From Neobacillus jeddahensis (lineage in GTDB: Bacteria; Bacillota; Bacilli; Bacillales; Cytobacillaceae): a stretch of 40,823 nucleotides of DNA. This document shows positions 14,543 to 22,705 of this stretch, one piece after another. Positions within the stretch are counted from its first letter, which is position 1; each line of letters opens with the position of its first letter. The notes below the pieces were generated by a model. It was not told where the DNA came from. It saw nothing but the letters and a program-made list of their open reading frames with translations, and did no database searches. The translations under genes were made by a program, and so were the position numbers. The DNA is taken from the NCBI RefSeq assembly GCF_000612625.1, contig NZ_CCAS010000038.1:1-40823 (forward strand). Direction: 5' to 3'.

Positions 14543-16549
14543 ATGAAAGTGATGAATTGGTATACGGTAAGTTTAGTCATCAGCGCATTAATTTCCCTAT
14601 TATATGCTCTTACTGACCTGGATTCTCTTAATCTGACCATTTTCATTGTGATGACCGGAATCGTCATTATCCTTGAACTTTACCCGATTAAGCTGCCAAG
14701 TGGTGATCACTATGCCGCCAGTAATATTGGCTTTTTGTTTTTACTCCTTTATGGAGGATATTCCTATAGTGTACTAGCGATTTATTTAGCGACTCTTGCC
14801 TATTATCTTAAGAGTTTGCGAAGGAGGAGGATCCCTCTTAGTCGGCTGTTTGTTACGATTGGTATGTATATTGTATCGGTCCTTACCTCCTTTATTGCAA
14901 TGAAATTATCTGCTCAGTTCCATATTTTGTTTCAGGTAGTCATGGTGGCATTGGTCTTTGAAATTAGTAATTTTATTGTTTTAGAAGGAATAGACGCAAC
15001 AGTATTCAGGAAAAAAATGTTTACCAATTTAAAAACGAAAACGATTGAATTAATTATCCCGTTTATTGTTTGCGTTATTGTACTTTCCAGGTTGATTTTA
15101 ATCAAATCAGATACAGCCTTAATCTTTTCGATCTTCTACTCATCGTTTTTTTTATTAATTGTCTATTTCTTTTCGCACGAATATTCAAAACAGCGTTCTT
15201 TTCGCAATAATACAACGAGTGCGTTCATCCAGGTTTTAGAAGGGCGCCTAACCCCAAGTTTATCTGGGCATGGCAATCGCGTTGGATTGATCTGTGAATC
15301 ACTGCTCGACGATCTCGCTTATCCGAAACGGAAACGGAATGACTTGGTGCAGGCCGCGGTCATTCATGATCTTGGTAATGCCCTAATTCCAAGTCATATT
15401 TTTCAAAAGCGTGGACACCTAACCTTATCCGAGGAAAGGGAATATAAAAGCCATCCAGAAAAAGCCGTGGAAATGGTTAAAACCTTGTTTCCGAACGAGG
15501 AGTTTTCAAACGGAATTTTATATCACCATGAACGCTGGGATGGGAAAGGCTTTCCGAAAGGGCTACGTGAAGAGGAAATTCCACTGGAGGCGCGGATTAT
15601 TGCGTTGGCAAATGAATTAGATCATATTCTTGCCCGCTATCACGATCCGGACACCATTTTAAAATTAGTACAAGAAAGAGGAGGGACGGTGCTCGATCCC
15701 AGCTTAGTGGAAAAGGTAAGATTGGATCATATTGAAACGATGCTCGATGATTTGCGGGATCTCTGGCCAATTCCGGATACACAGGCCGTTAACGAGCTAT
15801 CGGAGAACCCCTATGCAACTGATTCATTTGCCCATATGGGGGGATCATTCTTTATTCATGTAAGGGATGGACAAGCACTTTCTCCGATCCAAGAACTTCC
15901 GACTAGTTTTCTTCAATCTCTAGTGAATACAGCTATAGAACGGCGAGAACTAGTACATGAAACTTTTAATCACAACCAACTCACCTTAGATCTCCACGCT
16001 CAAACACTCGATAACGGAGAGGTTGCGATATTTGCTCATGATGTAACCCCTTATCTTACATTTAGAAAGAAAATGGAACTGAATATTTTGGAATCTTATG
16101 TAGAGGTGATTGAGACATTATCAGGCGGAAAGTTCAAGCTTCACTCTTCTCAAGAAAACCTAGAGGGTGAAATCGGTGACTGGTTAGCGGAAACTGCCAT
16201 TAATAGTACTTCGGATGTCTCGAAATGTAGGGAATTGACCTTAGCCACACTCAAAGACCATCCAACCGAATTACAATCGATGAAGATTCAAGTTTCCGTG
16301 TCAGAAGCGGTGACCAATGTTCTCAAGCATGCAAGCGGAGGGAAGTTGGCGATTTACCGGAGTGAGAATAGATTGCAGTTCCTTATTTCTGATAAGGGAT
16401 CAGGGATTCCTTTACATGAAATTCCGAAAACGATTTTGGTGTCGGGGTACTCAAGTAAGCGCTCGTTAGGGCAGGGCTTTAAAATGATTGCTAATTTTTC
16501 AGATAGAGCGTACAAGTCTATACGTCGTCCACAGGGACATCGCTTTTAA
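14543..16549 (+). CDS. Membrane HD-GYP domain protein fused to an RsbW/SpoIIAB-like ATPase domain (C terminus frameshifted)
   Basis: As read, 668 residues from the ATG at 14543 (AAGGTGAG upstream). Residues 1-210 hold six to seven membrane helices. Residues 225-365 form an HD-GYP-like c-di-GMP phosphodiesterase domain: H243, H275-D276, H304, H328-H329, GFP at 336-338 for GYP, D360; the usual lysine after HD is N279. A linker of about 200 residues leads to a C-terminal HATPase domain with SEAVTNVLKH (N box), DKGSGIP and SLGQGFKM. This domain resembles anti-sigma kinases such as RsbW/SpoIIAB, whose partners are STAS proteins, found at 17130 and 20344. The last ~10 residues are out of frame: from 16519 another frame reads YTSSTGTSLLMQYNLLE, as expected for this domain, and runs to a stop at 16629. 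Confidence 0.85.
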   Translation: MKVMNWYTVSLVISALISLLYALTDLDSLNLTIFIVMTGIVIILELYPIKLPSGDHYAASNIGFLFLLLYGGYSYSVLAIYLATLAYYLKSLRRRRIPLSRLFVTIGMYIVSVLTSFIAMKLSAQFHILFQVVMVALVFEISNFIVLEGIDATVFRKKMFTNLKTKTIELIIPFIVCVIVLSRLILIKSDTALIFSIFYSSFFLLIVYFFSHEYSKQRSFRNNTTSAFIQVLEGRLTPSLSGHGNRVGLICESLLDDLAYPKRKRNDLVQAAVIHDLGNALIPSHIFQKRGHLTLSEEREYKSHPEKAVEMVKTLFPNEEFSNGILYHHERWDGKGFPKGLREEEIPLEARIIALANELDHILARYHDPDTILKLVQERGGTVLDPSLVEKVRLDHIETMLDDLRDLWPIPDTQAVNELSENPYATDSFAHMGGSFFIHVRDGQALSPIQELPTSFLQSLVNTAIERRELVHETFNHNQLTLDLHAQTLDNGEVAIFAHDVTPYLTFRKKMELNILESYVEVIETLSGGKFKLHSSQENLEGEIGDWLAETAINSTSDVSKCRELTLATLKDHPTELQSMKIQVSVSEAVTNVLKHASGGKLAIYRSENRLQFLISDKGSGIPLHEIPKTILVSGYSSKRSLGQGFKMIANFSDRAYKSIRRPQGHRF

Positions 16550-16629
16550 TGCAGTACAATCTGTTAGAAAAAAGAAGTGGCGAACATGATCGCTTTTTGA
16601 AAAAGAGGAATCTTACTCATGAAATATAA
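16519..16629 (+). pseudogene. Out-of-frame C-terminal segment of the HD-GYP/ATPase gene
   Basis: The reading frame starting at 16519 gives YTSSTGTSLLMQYNLLEKRS and ends with TAA at 16627-16629, three bases before a terminator stem. The strand at the end of GHKL anti-sigma domains typically reads D-R-x-Y-x-x-T/S-x-x-G-T. The upstream frame supplies DRAYK and this frame supplies the rest, so one base appears lost near 16514-16519. It is either a real frameshift or a sequencing error. Confidence 0.7.
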
Positions 16630-16631
16630 AA

Positions 16632-16675
16632 AACCGATGGTCCTGTGAAACAGCGGCGGACCCTCGGTTTATATT
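16632..16675. terminator. Bidirectional terminator between the HD-GYP and PilZ genes
   Basis: AACCGATGGTCC (16632-16643) pairs with GGACCCTCGGTT (16658-16669) with one mismatch. A-rich flanks upstream give a T-run on the minus strand for pilZ, and TTTATATTCTT follows on the plus strand. Confidence 0.75.
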
Positions 16676-16683
16676 CTTGATGG

Positions 16684-16953
16684 TTACTCTTCAATGTGTA
16701 ACCCGTATTGAAATTTACCAGTGTCGACTTGCTTTTTCCAGACGATTTTGGCTGTAAAGGGAATACTATTTTCTAACTCAATATTGAGACATGTTATGAC
16801 TGTGTTTAATGCAAAGTCAGCTTCAGTCACGATTCTTAAACCATTATTACTTGCATCGTTTAGCTCGGCCCTTTGGGAAACGGGTTCAACAATCATTAAT
16901 TGAATCGTCGTATCGAAGTCAACTCGCCCATATTGTCGTCGTTCATCGCTCAT
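16684..16953 (-). CDS. PilZ-domain c-di-GMP-binding protein
   Basis: This 89-residue protein is a single PilZ domain. Both ligand motifs are present: RxxxR in RRQYGR near residue 5, and the D/NxSxxG motif as DASNNG near residue 33. PilZ proteins bind c-di-GMP dimers and alter partners in motility, adhesion or polysaccharide synthesis. It is transcribed alone, opposite to the flanking genes, between the HD-GYP protein and the STAS-PP2C operon, so all components of a c-di-GMP circuit lie together. GAGGGGAATA lies upstream of the ATG. Confidence 0.88.
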   Translation of the reverse strand: MSDERRQYGRVDFDTTIQLMIVEPVSQRAELNDASNNGLRIVTEADFALNTVITCLNIELENSIPFTAKIVWKKQVDTGKFQYGLHIEE

Positions 16954-17129
16954 TTTTATTCCCCTCGCTACAGTGAAAATTTTGATTAGGTGGTAGGAAT
17001 GTCCTATGTTAGTAACATTCTACTGGCAGAAAATAAAATGTACAAGCGCAATTTTAAAATTTTCTGTCTTGACACAAAATCTACAAATTTAGCAGTTACG
17101 CTCACCTAAAGATAAAGGAGGAGAACAGA

Positions 17130-17447
17130 TTGAGTTTACAAATTTACCAAGATATTGATCGTGATCAGGCTATCGTTTGGATCAACGGAATAATGGATAT
17201 TACCACTGTAGATGCCTTCCATAGCAAAATAGAACAACTGCCAGTGATTACCTCCTTGCTGTTGGATTTTAGCCAATTGGAATTTATTGATTCGACTGGT
17301 ATTGGCGCAATTGTCGAATTAGTTTATCTCTCCCAGGAAAAAAACTTTGCTTTGGAATTCCGCGGGATAGATGAAAATATCCAACAAATATTTGACGTTC
17401 TCGGCCTGTTTACAATCATCGAGACTCTAAAGAAGGAGGGAGTATAG
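17130..17447 (+). CDS. STAS-domain anti-anti-sigma-like protein
   Basis: This 105-residue single STAS domain begins at TTG, with AAAGGAGGAG upstream. The phosphorylatable serine is S55 in IDSTGIG, as in SpoIIAA and RsbV. Such proteins are phosphorylated by an RsbW/SpoIIAB-type kinase and reset by PP2C phosphatases. The next gene, immediately adjacent, is such a phosphatase. The only HATPase of the right type nearby is fused to the HD-GYP protein. A TTGACA at 17069 is present but no good -10 was found. Confidence 0.9.
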   Translation: MSLQIYQDIDRDQAIVWINGIMDITTVDAFHSKIEQLPVITSLLLDFSQLEFIDSTGIGAIVELVYLSQEKNFALEFRGIDENIQQIFDVLGLFTIIETLKKEGV

Positions 17448-18287
17448 TTGAACTTTCGTAACCGCTCCTCCTTTCCAGATGATGAGGGAAATTTACATGA
17501 TGAAATACAGACCTTAAAAAGAGAAATCAACTTAGCGAGAAATATTCAGTCCAAGCTCCTAAATGCCGAAGTTCCAAAACTAAGTTCCGGTGAGGTTACG
17601 GGGAGATCCATCCCAGCACGTTTGATTGGTGGAGATTATTTTGACTTTTATCCGTTGGCAAATGGAAAAGTCCGGATTGTCATCGGCGATGTGATGGGGA
17701 AAGGGATTCCTGCCGCGATGTTAATGATCTTAACCAGAGGTGCCTTCCGAAGTGCGGCCGTTAGCACAACTGGTCCAGGGGAAACATTAACAGCCATGAA
17801 TAATGCCCTATATAGAGATTTGCGTTCGTTACGATCGTTTGTGACCGTCTTTTGTGCCGATTGGGATCCAGAACAGAGAATACTTACTTTTGCTAATGCA
17901 GGCCATCCACTCCCGCTTTTTCTTGGAAAAAGTATGGTTGAGGAGCTGCCAAGAGTAACCGGTGTAATGCTGGGGGGATTGCCGAATCAAACCTATCAGG
18001 AAAAACATGTCCATCTTAACGCTAATCAATATATTTTATTTTATACTGACGGCATTGTGGAAGCGCAAAATCAAGCGGGTGAGCAATTCACGATTGAGCG
18101 GTTGAAAAACACATTGCTCAAAAACGAAGGCAAGGATGTTGGCAATGTTGAAACAGCCGTAGTAGATGCGGTTTTTGATTTCATAGGGGATAAAACTCAA
18201 AAGGATGACATTACCATGGTCACCCTCCGTGTTGGAGAAGATCGGACAGATATTTCCAGCTTTAATGCACCAATGATTTACTCGTAA
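17448..18287 (+). CDS. SpoIIE/RsbU-type PP2C serine phosphatase
   Basis: The protein has 279 residues from a TTG directly after the STAS stop codon, with AAGGAGGGAG overlapping the end of that gene. After a short coiled N terminus (residues 18-45: LHDEIQTLKREINLARNIQS) comes the PP2C catalytic domain: GGDYFD (61-66), IGDVMGKG (79-86) and the C-terminal KDDITMV, supplying the metal-binding aspartates. It should dephosphorylate STAS proteins. There is no PAS, GAF or other sensor domain, so regulation probably comes through the N-terminal coil or partner proteins. The FapA-like gene follows by 13 bases. Confidence 0.9.
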   Translation: MNFRNRSSFPDDEGNLHDEIQTLKREINLARNIQSKLLNAEVPKLSSGEVTGRSIPARLIGGDYFDFYPLANGKVRIVIGDVMGKGIPAAMLMILTRGAFRSAAVSTTGPGETLTAMNNALYRDLRSLRSFVTVFCADWDPEQRILTFANAGHPLPLFLGKSMVEELPRVTGVMLGGLPNQTYQEKHVHLNANQYILFYTDGIVEAQNQAGEQFTIERLKNTLLKNEGKDVGNVETAVVDAVFDFIGDKTQKDDITMVTLRVGEDRTDISSFNAPMIYS

Positions 18288-18300
18288 AGGGGTGAGAAAA

Positions 18301-20319
18301 ATGAGTGAAGGAATTGTTGCAAAAGGTAAAAATTCACAAGAGGCAATTGAGAATGGTTTAGAAAAAATGGGATTATCAGAATCTCAGGTTGAAATTGAAA
18401 TTGTTCAAAACGAAACGGCAGGATTTTTAGGGCTAATTGGTACAAAGCCGGCAATCGTCCGCATAATAGCGAAGAAAGAGAGTGGTGCGGACAGGGATTT
18501 AAAGAATATTTCCTCATTGTCCAGCTCGAATGGGCTAACCGGTGATACGGAGAGATCCTTCGGACAGGTTTGGGTCACAGATGGTCAACTATTCTTTAAG
18601 GAAACGGCAGCCCATTTTCCAACGATTACACCGCCAAAAGAGGTTTCTTTTTATAAAAATGGCAAGTTAATACGGAAAACAACGGCCCTCATGGAAAAGG
18701 ATGAAATTGAAGTAAAGCTCCCAAGTGAAGACAAGGAGCCAGTGTGGTCGATTGTGTTTGATTCATTAAAGATAACAGCGTCACTTACCCTCGAACCAGG
18801 CTATAGGCGCAGGTATCGTCTCATCGATCAAGAGCCTCGTCAGCATCTTACCCTTGAATTGGCTGTCGACGAGGAGGTCATCAATCCGCTTCGATTACCG
18901 GAAATTGAAAAAAGGATGAAGGAATTAGGTATTCAAACAGGTATTGATCGAGACGAGATACAAAAGGCACTCGAAGCAAGAGAGCCGGGAGTTTTTATCA
19001 TCGCTAGAGGGATTAATCCCGAGCGGGGAAAAGATGGCCGTATAAAGTGTCTTTTCAAAACAGAATGGAAGAATCATATCCCAAAGCTTGTTGAGAATGG
19101 AGACATTGACGATCGTACCCTTGTTACCATTCCGAGTATTTATAAAGGACAGCTCCTTGGCATCATCTATCCCCCTTTACCTGGCAAACCGGGTTTGGCT
19201 GTAACGGGTGAGGAAGTTCCTCCCGTGGAATCAAAGTCCATCCTGGTCCTAACGGGAAGAGGTGTGGATTCCATTGACGAAGGGAAAAAACTCGTAGCGG
19301 TTGCAACGGGACGCCCTTTTATCGAGACCGAAGGGCATGTGACAAAAGTGTCCGTCATTCCTCGACTGCGTCATTCAACAGATGTGGATGTCACTTCAGG
19401 GAGTCTGTCCTATTTTGGTGATATCGAGATTCTCGGGGATTGTAAAGAAAAGATGACAGTAGAAGCGATGGCAGATCTCCTTATTCATGGTTCGGTCCAA
19501 CAATCCAAGATTACAGCTGAAAACAACGTAATCATTTGTAAAAATGTCTTGAACAGCAATGTGATTGCCGGCAGACGGAACCTAATGATGGTGGAATTGG
19601 CCAAGCTGATGAGGAGGTTAATCAAGGATTTACATGGGTTTAAAGGAGCGGTAGAACAGATTTACTTGTCACCGGTTTTTAAAACCTCTGATATAGCAAA
19701 AATGGGCTTGAGCTCCTTGATTCGAATTTTGCTAGAAAAAAAATTCAAAGCCCTACCGGTGTTAATTAATGAAATCAGTGAATTGGTGACCATAGCAGAT
19801 CAAATGCAAATTCTTGACCCTGAATATCGAGAGATTCAAGCTGATTTAGTTTGTGGCTTCATCAAGCTGGTGCCGACACAATTTAGAAAACCAGATGATA
19901 TTGCCGAGCTGCTCCATAGGGTGGAAGAAGTTCTGGAGACAAGCACTGTTTCTCCAGAATCGAATGCCCATATTATGATTCCATATACGATGAATAGTGA
20001 ACTTTATTGCAGTGGGGATATCACGATTGTTGGAAAGGGATGCATCGATTCAACCATTCAGGCCCAGGGGAAAGTCCTAATCCAGGGAGTGCTTAGAGGG
20101 GGGAATGTTTTTGCAGCTAAAGGGGCTATAGTCAATGAAACAGGTAGCAAAGGGGGCAAGCTTACGGCTATTGAGGTCCCTGTTACCGAAATGATTCAAA
20201 TCCAACATGCCTTGGAGGGAACCATTATCAAGATTGGCAACCACATCCACCAATTTGCCCATCCAACTCAAAATGTGTGTGCTAGAGTAACGAACGAAGG
20301 CCGACTACTATTGTTTTGA
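18301..20319 (+). CDS. fapA: FapA family (DUF342) protein with N-terminal Jag-N-like domain
   Basis: The product has 672 residues from the ATG at 18301 (AAGGGGTGAG upstream). Residues 1-62 (EGIVAKGKNSQEAIENGLEK, followed by ETAGFLGLIGTKPAIVRI) match the Jag-N/KhpB-type N domain. The rest is FapA/DUF342: a palm-like region near 170-290 (PERGKDGRIKCLF, YPPLPGKPGLAVTGEEVP) and beta-helix repeats near 340-400 and 560-620 (DVTSGSLSYFGDIEILGDC; LYCSGDITIVGKGCIDSTIQ). FapA proteins have been linked with flagellar assembly, pole or cell-envelope functions, but the molecular role is unclear. Here it sits in an operon of partner-switch proteins, which suggests it is a target or scaffold. Confidence 0.85.
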   Translation: MSEGIVAKGKNSQEAIENGLEKMGLSESQVEIEIVQNETAGFLGLIGTKPAIVRIIAKKESGADRDLKNISSLSSSNGLTGDTERSFGQVWVTDGQLFFKETAAHFPTITPPKEVSFYKNGKLIRKTTALMEKDEIEVKLPSEDKEPVWSIVFDSLKITASLTLEPGYRRRYRLIDQEPRQHLTLELAVDEEVINPLRLPEIEKRMKELGIQTGIDRDEIQKALEAREPGVFIIARGINPERGKDGRIKCLFKTEWKNHIPKLVENGDIDDRTLVTIPSIYKGQLLGIIYPPLPGKPGLAVTGEEVPPVESKSILVLTGRGVDSIDEGKKLVAVATGRPFIETEGHVTKVSVIPRLRHSTDVDVTSGSLSYFGDIEILGDCKEKMTVEAMADLLIHGSVQQSKITAENNVIICKNVLNSNVIAGRRNLMMVELAKLMRRLIKDLHGFKGAVEQIYLSPVFKTSDIAKMGLSSLIRILLEKKFKALPVLINEISELVTIADQMQILDPEYREIQADLVCGFIKLVPTQFRKPDDIAELLHRVEEVLETSTVSPESNAHIMIPYTMNSELYCSGDITIVGKGCIDSTIQAQGKVLIQGVLRGGNVFAAKGAIVNETGSKGGKLTAIEVPVTEMIQIQHALEGTIIKIGNHIHQFAHPTQNVCARVTNEGRLLLF

Positions 20320-20343
20320 TTTTTCTACTGGAGGAGAGAGAAT

Positions 20344-20676
20344 ATGTTTGATTATAAGATGGTCCGTGAGGGAGAGCTGTCGACAGTTTTCTTTAAGGGA
20401 GACATGGATATTGAAATTACAGAGGTAATGGAGGAAGAAATTCTTCCAGGTTTACAACATGTTCAACAGGTCGAACTCAACTTTGCAGCTGTTTCTTTTG
20501 TTGATTCTACTGGGATTGGCTTATTAATGAACCTTGTCCAATATTTAAAGGAACAAGAAATTAGCGTTACGGTTACGCAATTGAGCGAGCAAATTCTTGA
20601 AGTGTTTGATCTCCTGCAAATTCCTGATATATTGGGTCGGGAAGTTTTCCCTATCTATTCAATTGAAAATGACTGA
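20344..20676 (+). CDS. Second STAS-domain anti-anti-sigma-like protein
   Basis: This 110-residue STAS domain has S55 in VDSTGIGLL as the likely phosphorylation site and GGAGGAGAGA upstream. It shares the fold but only limited sequence with the STAS protein at 17130, so the two are unlikely to be recent duplicates. It is the last gene of the STAS-PP2C-FapA-STAS operon, 24 bases after fapA and followed by a terminator at 20728. Two STAS proteins with one phosphatase may define two outputs of the switch. Confidence 0.9.
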   Translation: MFDYKMVREGELSTVFFKGDMDIEITEVMEEEILPGLQHVQQVELNFAAVSFVDSTGIGLLMNLVQYLKEQEISVTVTQLSEQILEVFDLLQIPDILGREVFPIYSIEND

Positions 20677-20727
20677 AATGGCTAACCAAGTGGGGGTGGC
20701 TGGGCTGGTCTATATAGATATATAACG

Positions 20728-20762
20728 AAGGAAACGTGGGGTAAGTCTACGTTTCCTTTTTG
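20728..20762 (+). terminator. Terminator of the partner-switch operon
   Basis: AAGGAAACGT (20728-20737) pairs with ACGTTTCCTT (20749-20758), followed by a T-run. A near copy of the downstream arm (GTCTACGTTTCCTTTTT) recurs at 21901-21918 without its partner arm. Confidence 0.85.
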
Positions 20763-20878
20763 AATAGACTGTAGTTTATAAGTAATCAGTGAATAATCAT
20801 CTAATCCAGTTTAAAGGGAATAGTGGGGATAGCGGAGAATAATGTTAGATTAATAACTTTTTAGAGGAGGAATGGGAG

Positions 20879-21397
20879 ATGGATCTGCGTTATCCAATCG
20901 GTCAATTTCAGTTTGCTGGGGAGTTGACACCAAGTTTGATAGAGGAATGGATCAGGGACATTGAGGTGTTACCTAGTCTATTACGAGAGACTGTTAAAGA
21001 TTTGTCGGTGGAACAATTAGATACTCCTTATCGCGCTAGCGGGTGGACGGTTCGTCAAGTGGTCCATCATGTCATCGATAGCCATCTGAATGCCTATCTT
21101 CGGTTTAAACTAGCTCTGACAGAGGAAAATCCTGTCATCAAGCCCTATGAGGAAGGAAAATGGGCGGAGCTGTCCGATTATCAGCTGCCGGTCGAGCATT
21201 CACTTGTTCTTCTTGAAGCACTCCATATCCGCTTGGTCAACCTATTGCGCAGTCTAACGCCTGCTGAGTGGGAAAGGACTTTTATTCACCCCGATTCAGG
21301 AACGGTGTCAGTAGGGAAAAATATCGGCATGTATGCTTGGCATGGGCAACACCATTTGGCCCATATTCGCACCCTGTGTGAGCGTAACAACTGGTAA
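20879..21397 (+). CDS. DinB-superfamily metal-dependent protein, YfiT/BstA-like
   Basis: This 172-residue four-helix-bundle protein is of the YfiT branch of DinB. The likely metal ligands are histidines in VVHHVIDSH and in [12 protein letters not shown]. The segment [14 protein letters not shown] is characteristic of YfiT/BstA, the bacillithiol S-transferase family of Firmicutes. Bacillithiol is the expected thiol in this lineage. GGAGGAATGG is close to the ATG. A second DinB protein follows, probably as a two-gene unit ending at the terminator near 21978. Confidence 0.85.
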   Translation: MDLRYPIGQFQFAGELTPSLIEEWIRDIEVLPSLLRETVKDLSVEQLDTPYRASGWTVRQVVHHVIDSHLNAYLRFKLALTEENPVIKPYEEGKWAELSDYQLPVEHSLVLLEALHIRLVNLLRSLTPAEWERTFIHPDSGTVSVGKNIGMYAWHGQHHLAHIRTLCERNNW

Positions 21398-21447
21398 CAA
21401 AAGACGATTGGTTTCAGATCGTATTTTACAAGGTAGGGGGTAATCGA

Positions 21448-21897
21448 GTGAAAACCATTATGGCCATGTTTGAGCATGTACACTGGGCCAATCTACGTAT
21501 TTTAGAGATTATGAAAACGATTGAAGAACAGAAGCATGAAGCCAAGCTGTTATTTTCTCATATTTTGCTCGCAGAGGAGGTCTGGATTCGGCGGATTAAC
21601 GGTGGAGACAGTTCACCCCAGGCTATCTGGAATGAGTTAAGTGTGGAGGAATGCTGTAAGCTTGTGGAAAGAAATAAGCAACATTTTTCTGAACTGTTAG
21701 CCGTTTTAACGGAAGAAGATGCTGAGCGGATCATTCACTATAAAAATAGTACGGGTACGGCATTTACGACGTCAATCAGGGATATTCTCACACATGTTGC
21801 CCTCCATGGTCAGTACCATCGTGGGCAAATTAACCGTTCATTGCGCCAGGGAGGTCGCGAACCGATTAACGTAGATTTTATTATGTACATCCGCTAA
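21448..21897 (+). CDS. DinB-family protein
   Basis: The protein has 149 residues from a GTG with AGGTAGGGGG upstream. The family's three-histidine pattern is recognisable: H in FSHILLAEEVW and the pair in HVALHGQYHRGQI. DinB proteins are four-helix metal-binding proteins, many of them thiol transferases or maleylpyruvate-isomerase-like enzymes. It lies 50 bases after the YfiT-like gene. Substrate unknown. Confidence 0.83.
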   Translation: MKTIMAMFEHVHWANLRILEIMKTIEEQKHEAKLLFSHILLAEEVWIRRINGGDSSPQAIWNELSVEECCKLVERNKQHFSELLAVLTEEDAERIIHYKNSTGTAFTTSIRDILTHVALHGQYHRGQINRSLRQGGREPINVDFIMYIR

Positions 21898-21938
21898 TTG
21901 TGTCTACGTTTCCTTTTTCGAAGAAACTTAACTAGAAA

Positions 21939-21978
21939 GGCTCCAACTCAAGTCAGTCAAATGACTTGAGTTGGAGCC
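21939..21978. terminator. Long perfect palindrome acting as bidirectional terminator
   Basis: A 17-bp perfect stem (GGCTCCAACTCAAGTCA / TGACTTGAGTTGGAGCC) has a six-base loop. It lies between the convergent dinB and cytochrome c genes; the minus strand carries TTTCT after the stem. Confidence 0.8.
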
Positions 21979-22000
21979 CTATTTACATATAGAGTCTTGT

Positions 22001-22294
22001 TTATTTCTCCATCAACCATTCTACAACCATTTTTGTTTGGTCATCGCTAATAAGATGACCGGGCATCTTGTTCGTACCATCCGTAATCAATTTCGTTAAT
22101 TGCTTGTCGGTATATTTTTTCGCCATCCCTGTTACTGGTGGCCCAACAGCTCCCTGTAGATTTCCACCGTGACATGCTGAGCATTTCGCTGCGTAAATAG
22201 CATCGCCATCCTTCAATGTATCGTTTGCTTCGTTTGATGAACAGCCTGCTAACACGAATAGGGTCAACGCAATTAAGGTCCAAAGTTGTTTCAT
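22001..22294 (-). CDS. Lipoprotein cytochrome c (cytochrome c551-like, CccB type)
   Basis: This 97-residue protein carries a lipoprotein signal: MKQLWTLIALTLFVLAGCSS gives the lipobox LAGC with cleavage before C18. The mature part has a single heme motif CSACH (38-42) with the histidine ligand. The methionine ligand is in NKMPGHL. Gram-positive small c-type cytochromes of this kind (CccB/c551) carry electrons at the outer face of the membrane to terminal oxidases. ACGGAGGCAC is the ribosome site. It is a single gene with no visible respiratory neighbours apart from the ferredoxin reductase. Confidence 0.9.
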   Translation of the reverse strand: MKQLWTLIALTLFVLAGCSSNEANDTLKDGDAIYAAKCSACHGGNLQGAVGPPVTGMAKKYTDKQLTKLITDGTNKMPGHLISDDQTKMVVEWLMEK

Positions 22295-22583
22295 CGTTTG
22301 TGCCTCCGTTTTTATGATTTTAAAAATTTCTAGGCATCGATGTGAGTACCCTTAATGGATATTTTCATTATGTAGTGCCTATCACGATTATAAAGTGAAT
22401 TAAGATGATAATAGTGGTAAAAACATGAAGATTTTCTTACATTTGAGTGAATAAAACATGGACGACCACCCTCCGCTGTTTTCTTGATTGTATCTTCAAA
22501 TGAAGAGTCAATAAAGAAATGAAATGATTTTAGACTAAATTGTGAAGGATATTTATGGGAGTGCTTTTTATCGCCCAACCATA
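22295..22583. other. Intergenic region before the ferredoxin reductase promoter
   Basis: Nothing convincing is seen between the cytochrome gene and the promoter at 22584. Short frames here lack ribosome sites. Confidence 0.4.
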
Positions 22584-22630
22584 TTGAAAAAACAAGAGTG
22601 TCACTTTATACTTAGTGATAATGATTATCA
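22584..22630 (+). promoter_or_regulatory. Sigma-A promoter with Fur box
   Basis: TTGAAA (22584-22589) and TATACT (22607-22612) are spaced 17 bases. At 22616-22630 is TGATAATGATTATCA, a perfect 7-1-7 Fur inverted repeat placed at the expected transcription start. Iron-replete Fur should block transcription of the downstream reductase. Confidence 0.85.
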
Positions 22631-22705
22631 TTCTTTTTATCTTACTTGATTGAAAAAGAAAGAGGAACGGGTAGCGAGTTTTTAGAGTTAAGGATGGGGA
22701 ACGAG

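Noticed and set aside
17069..17097. Sigma-A promoter for the STAS-PP2C operon starting at TTGACA
   Set aside because: No acceptable -10 hexamer at 16-18 bases; a sigma-B-type promoter was also looked for and not found.
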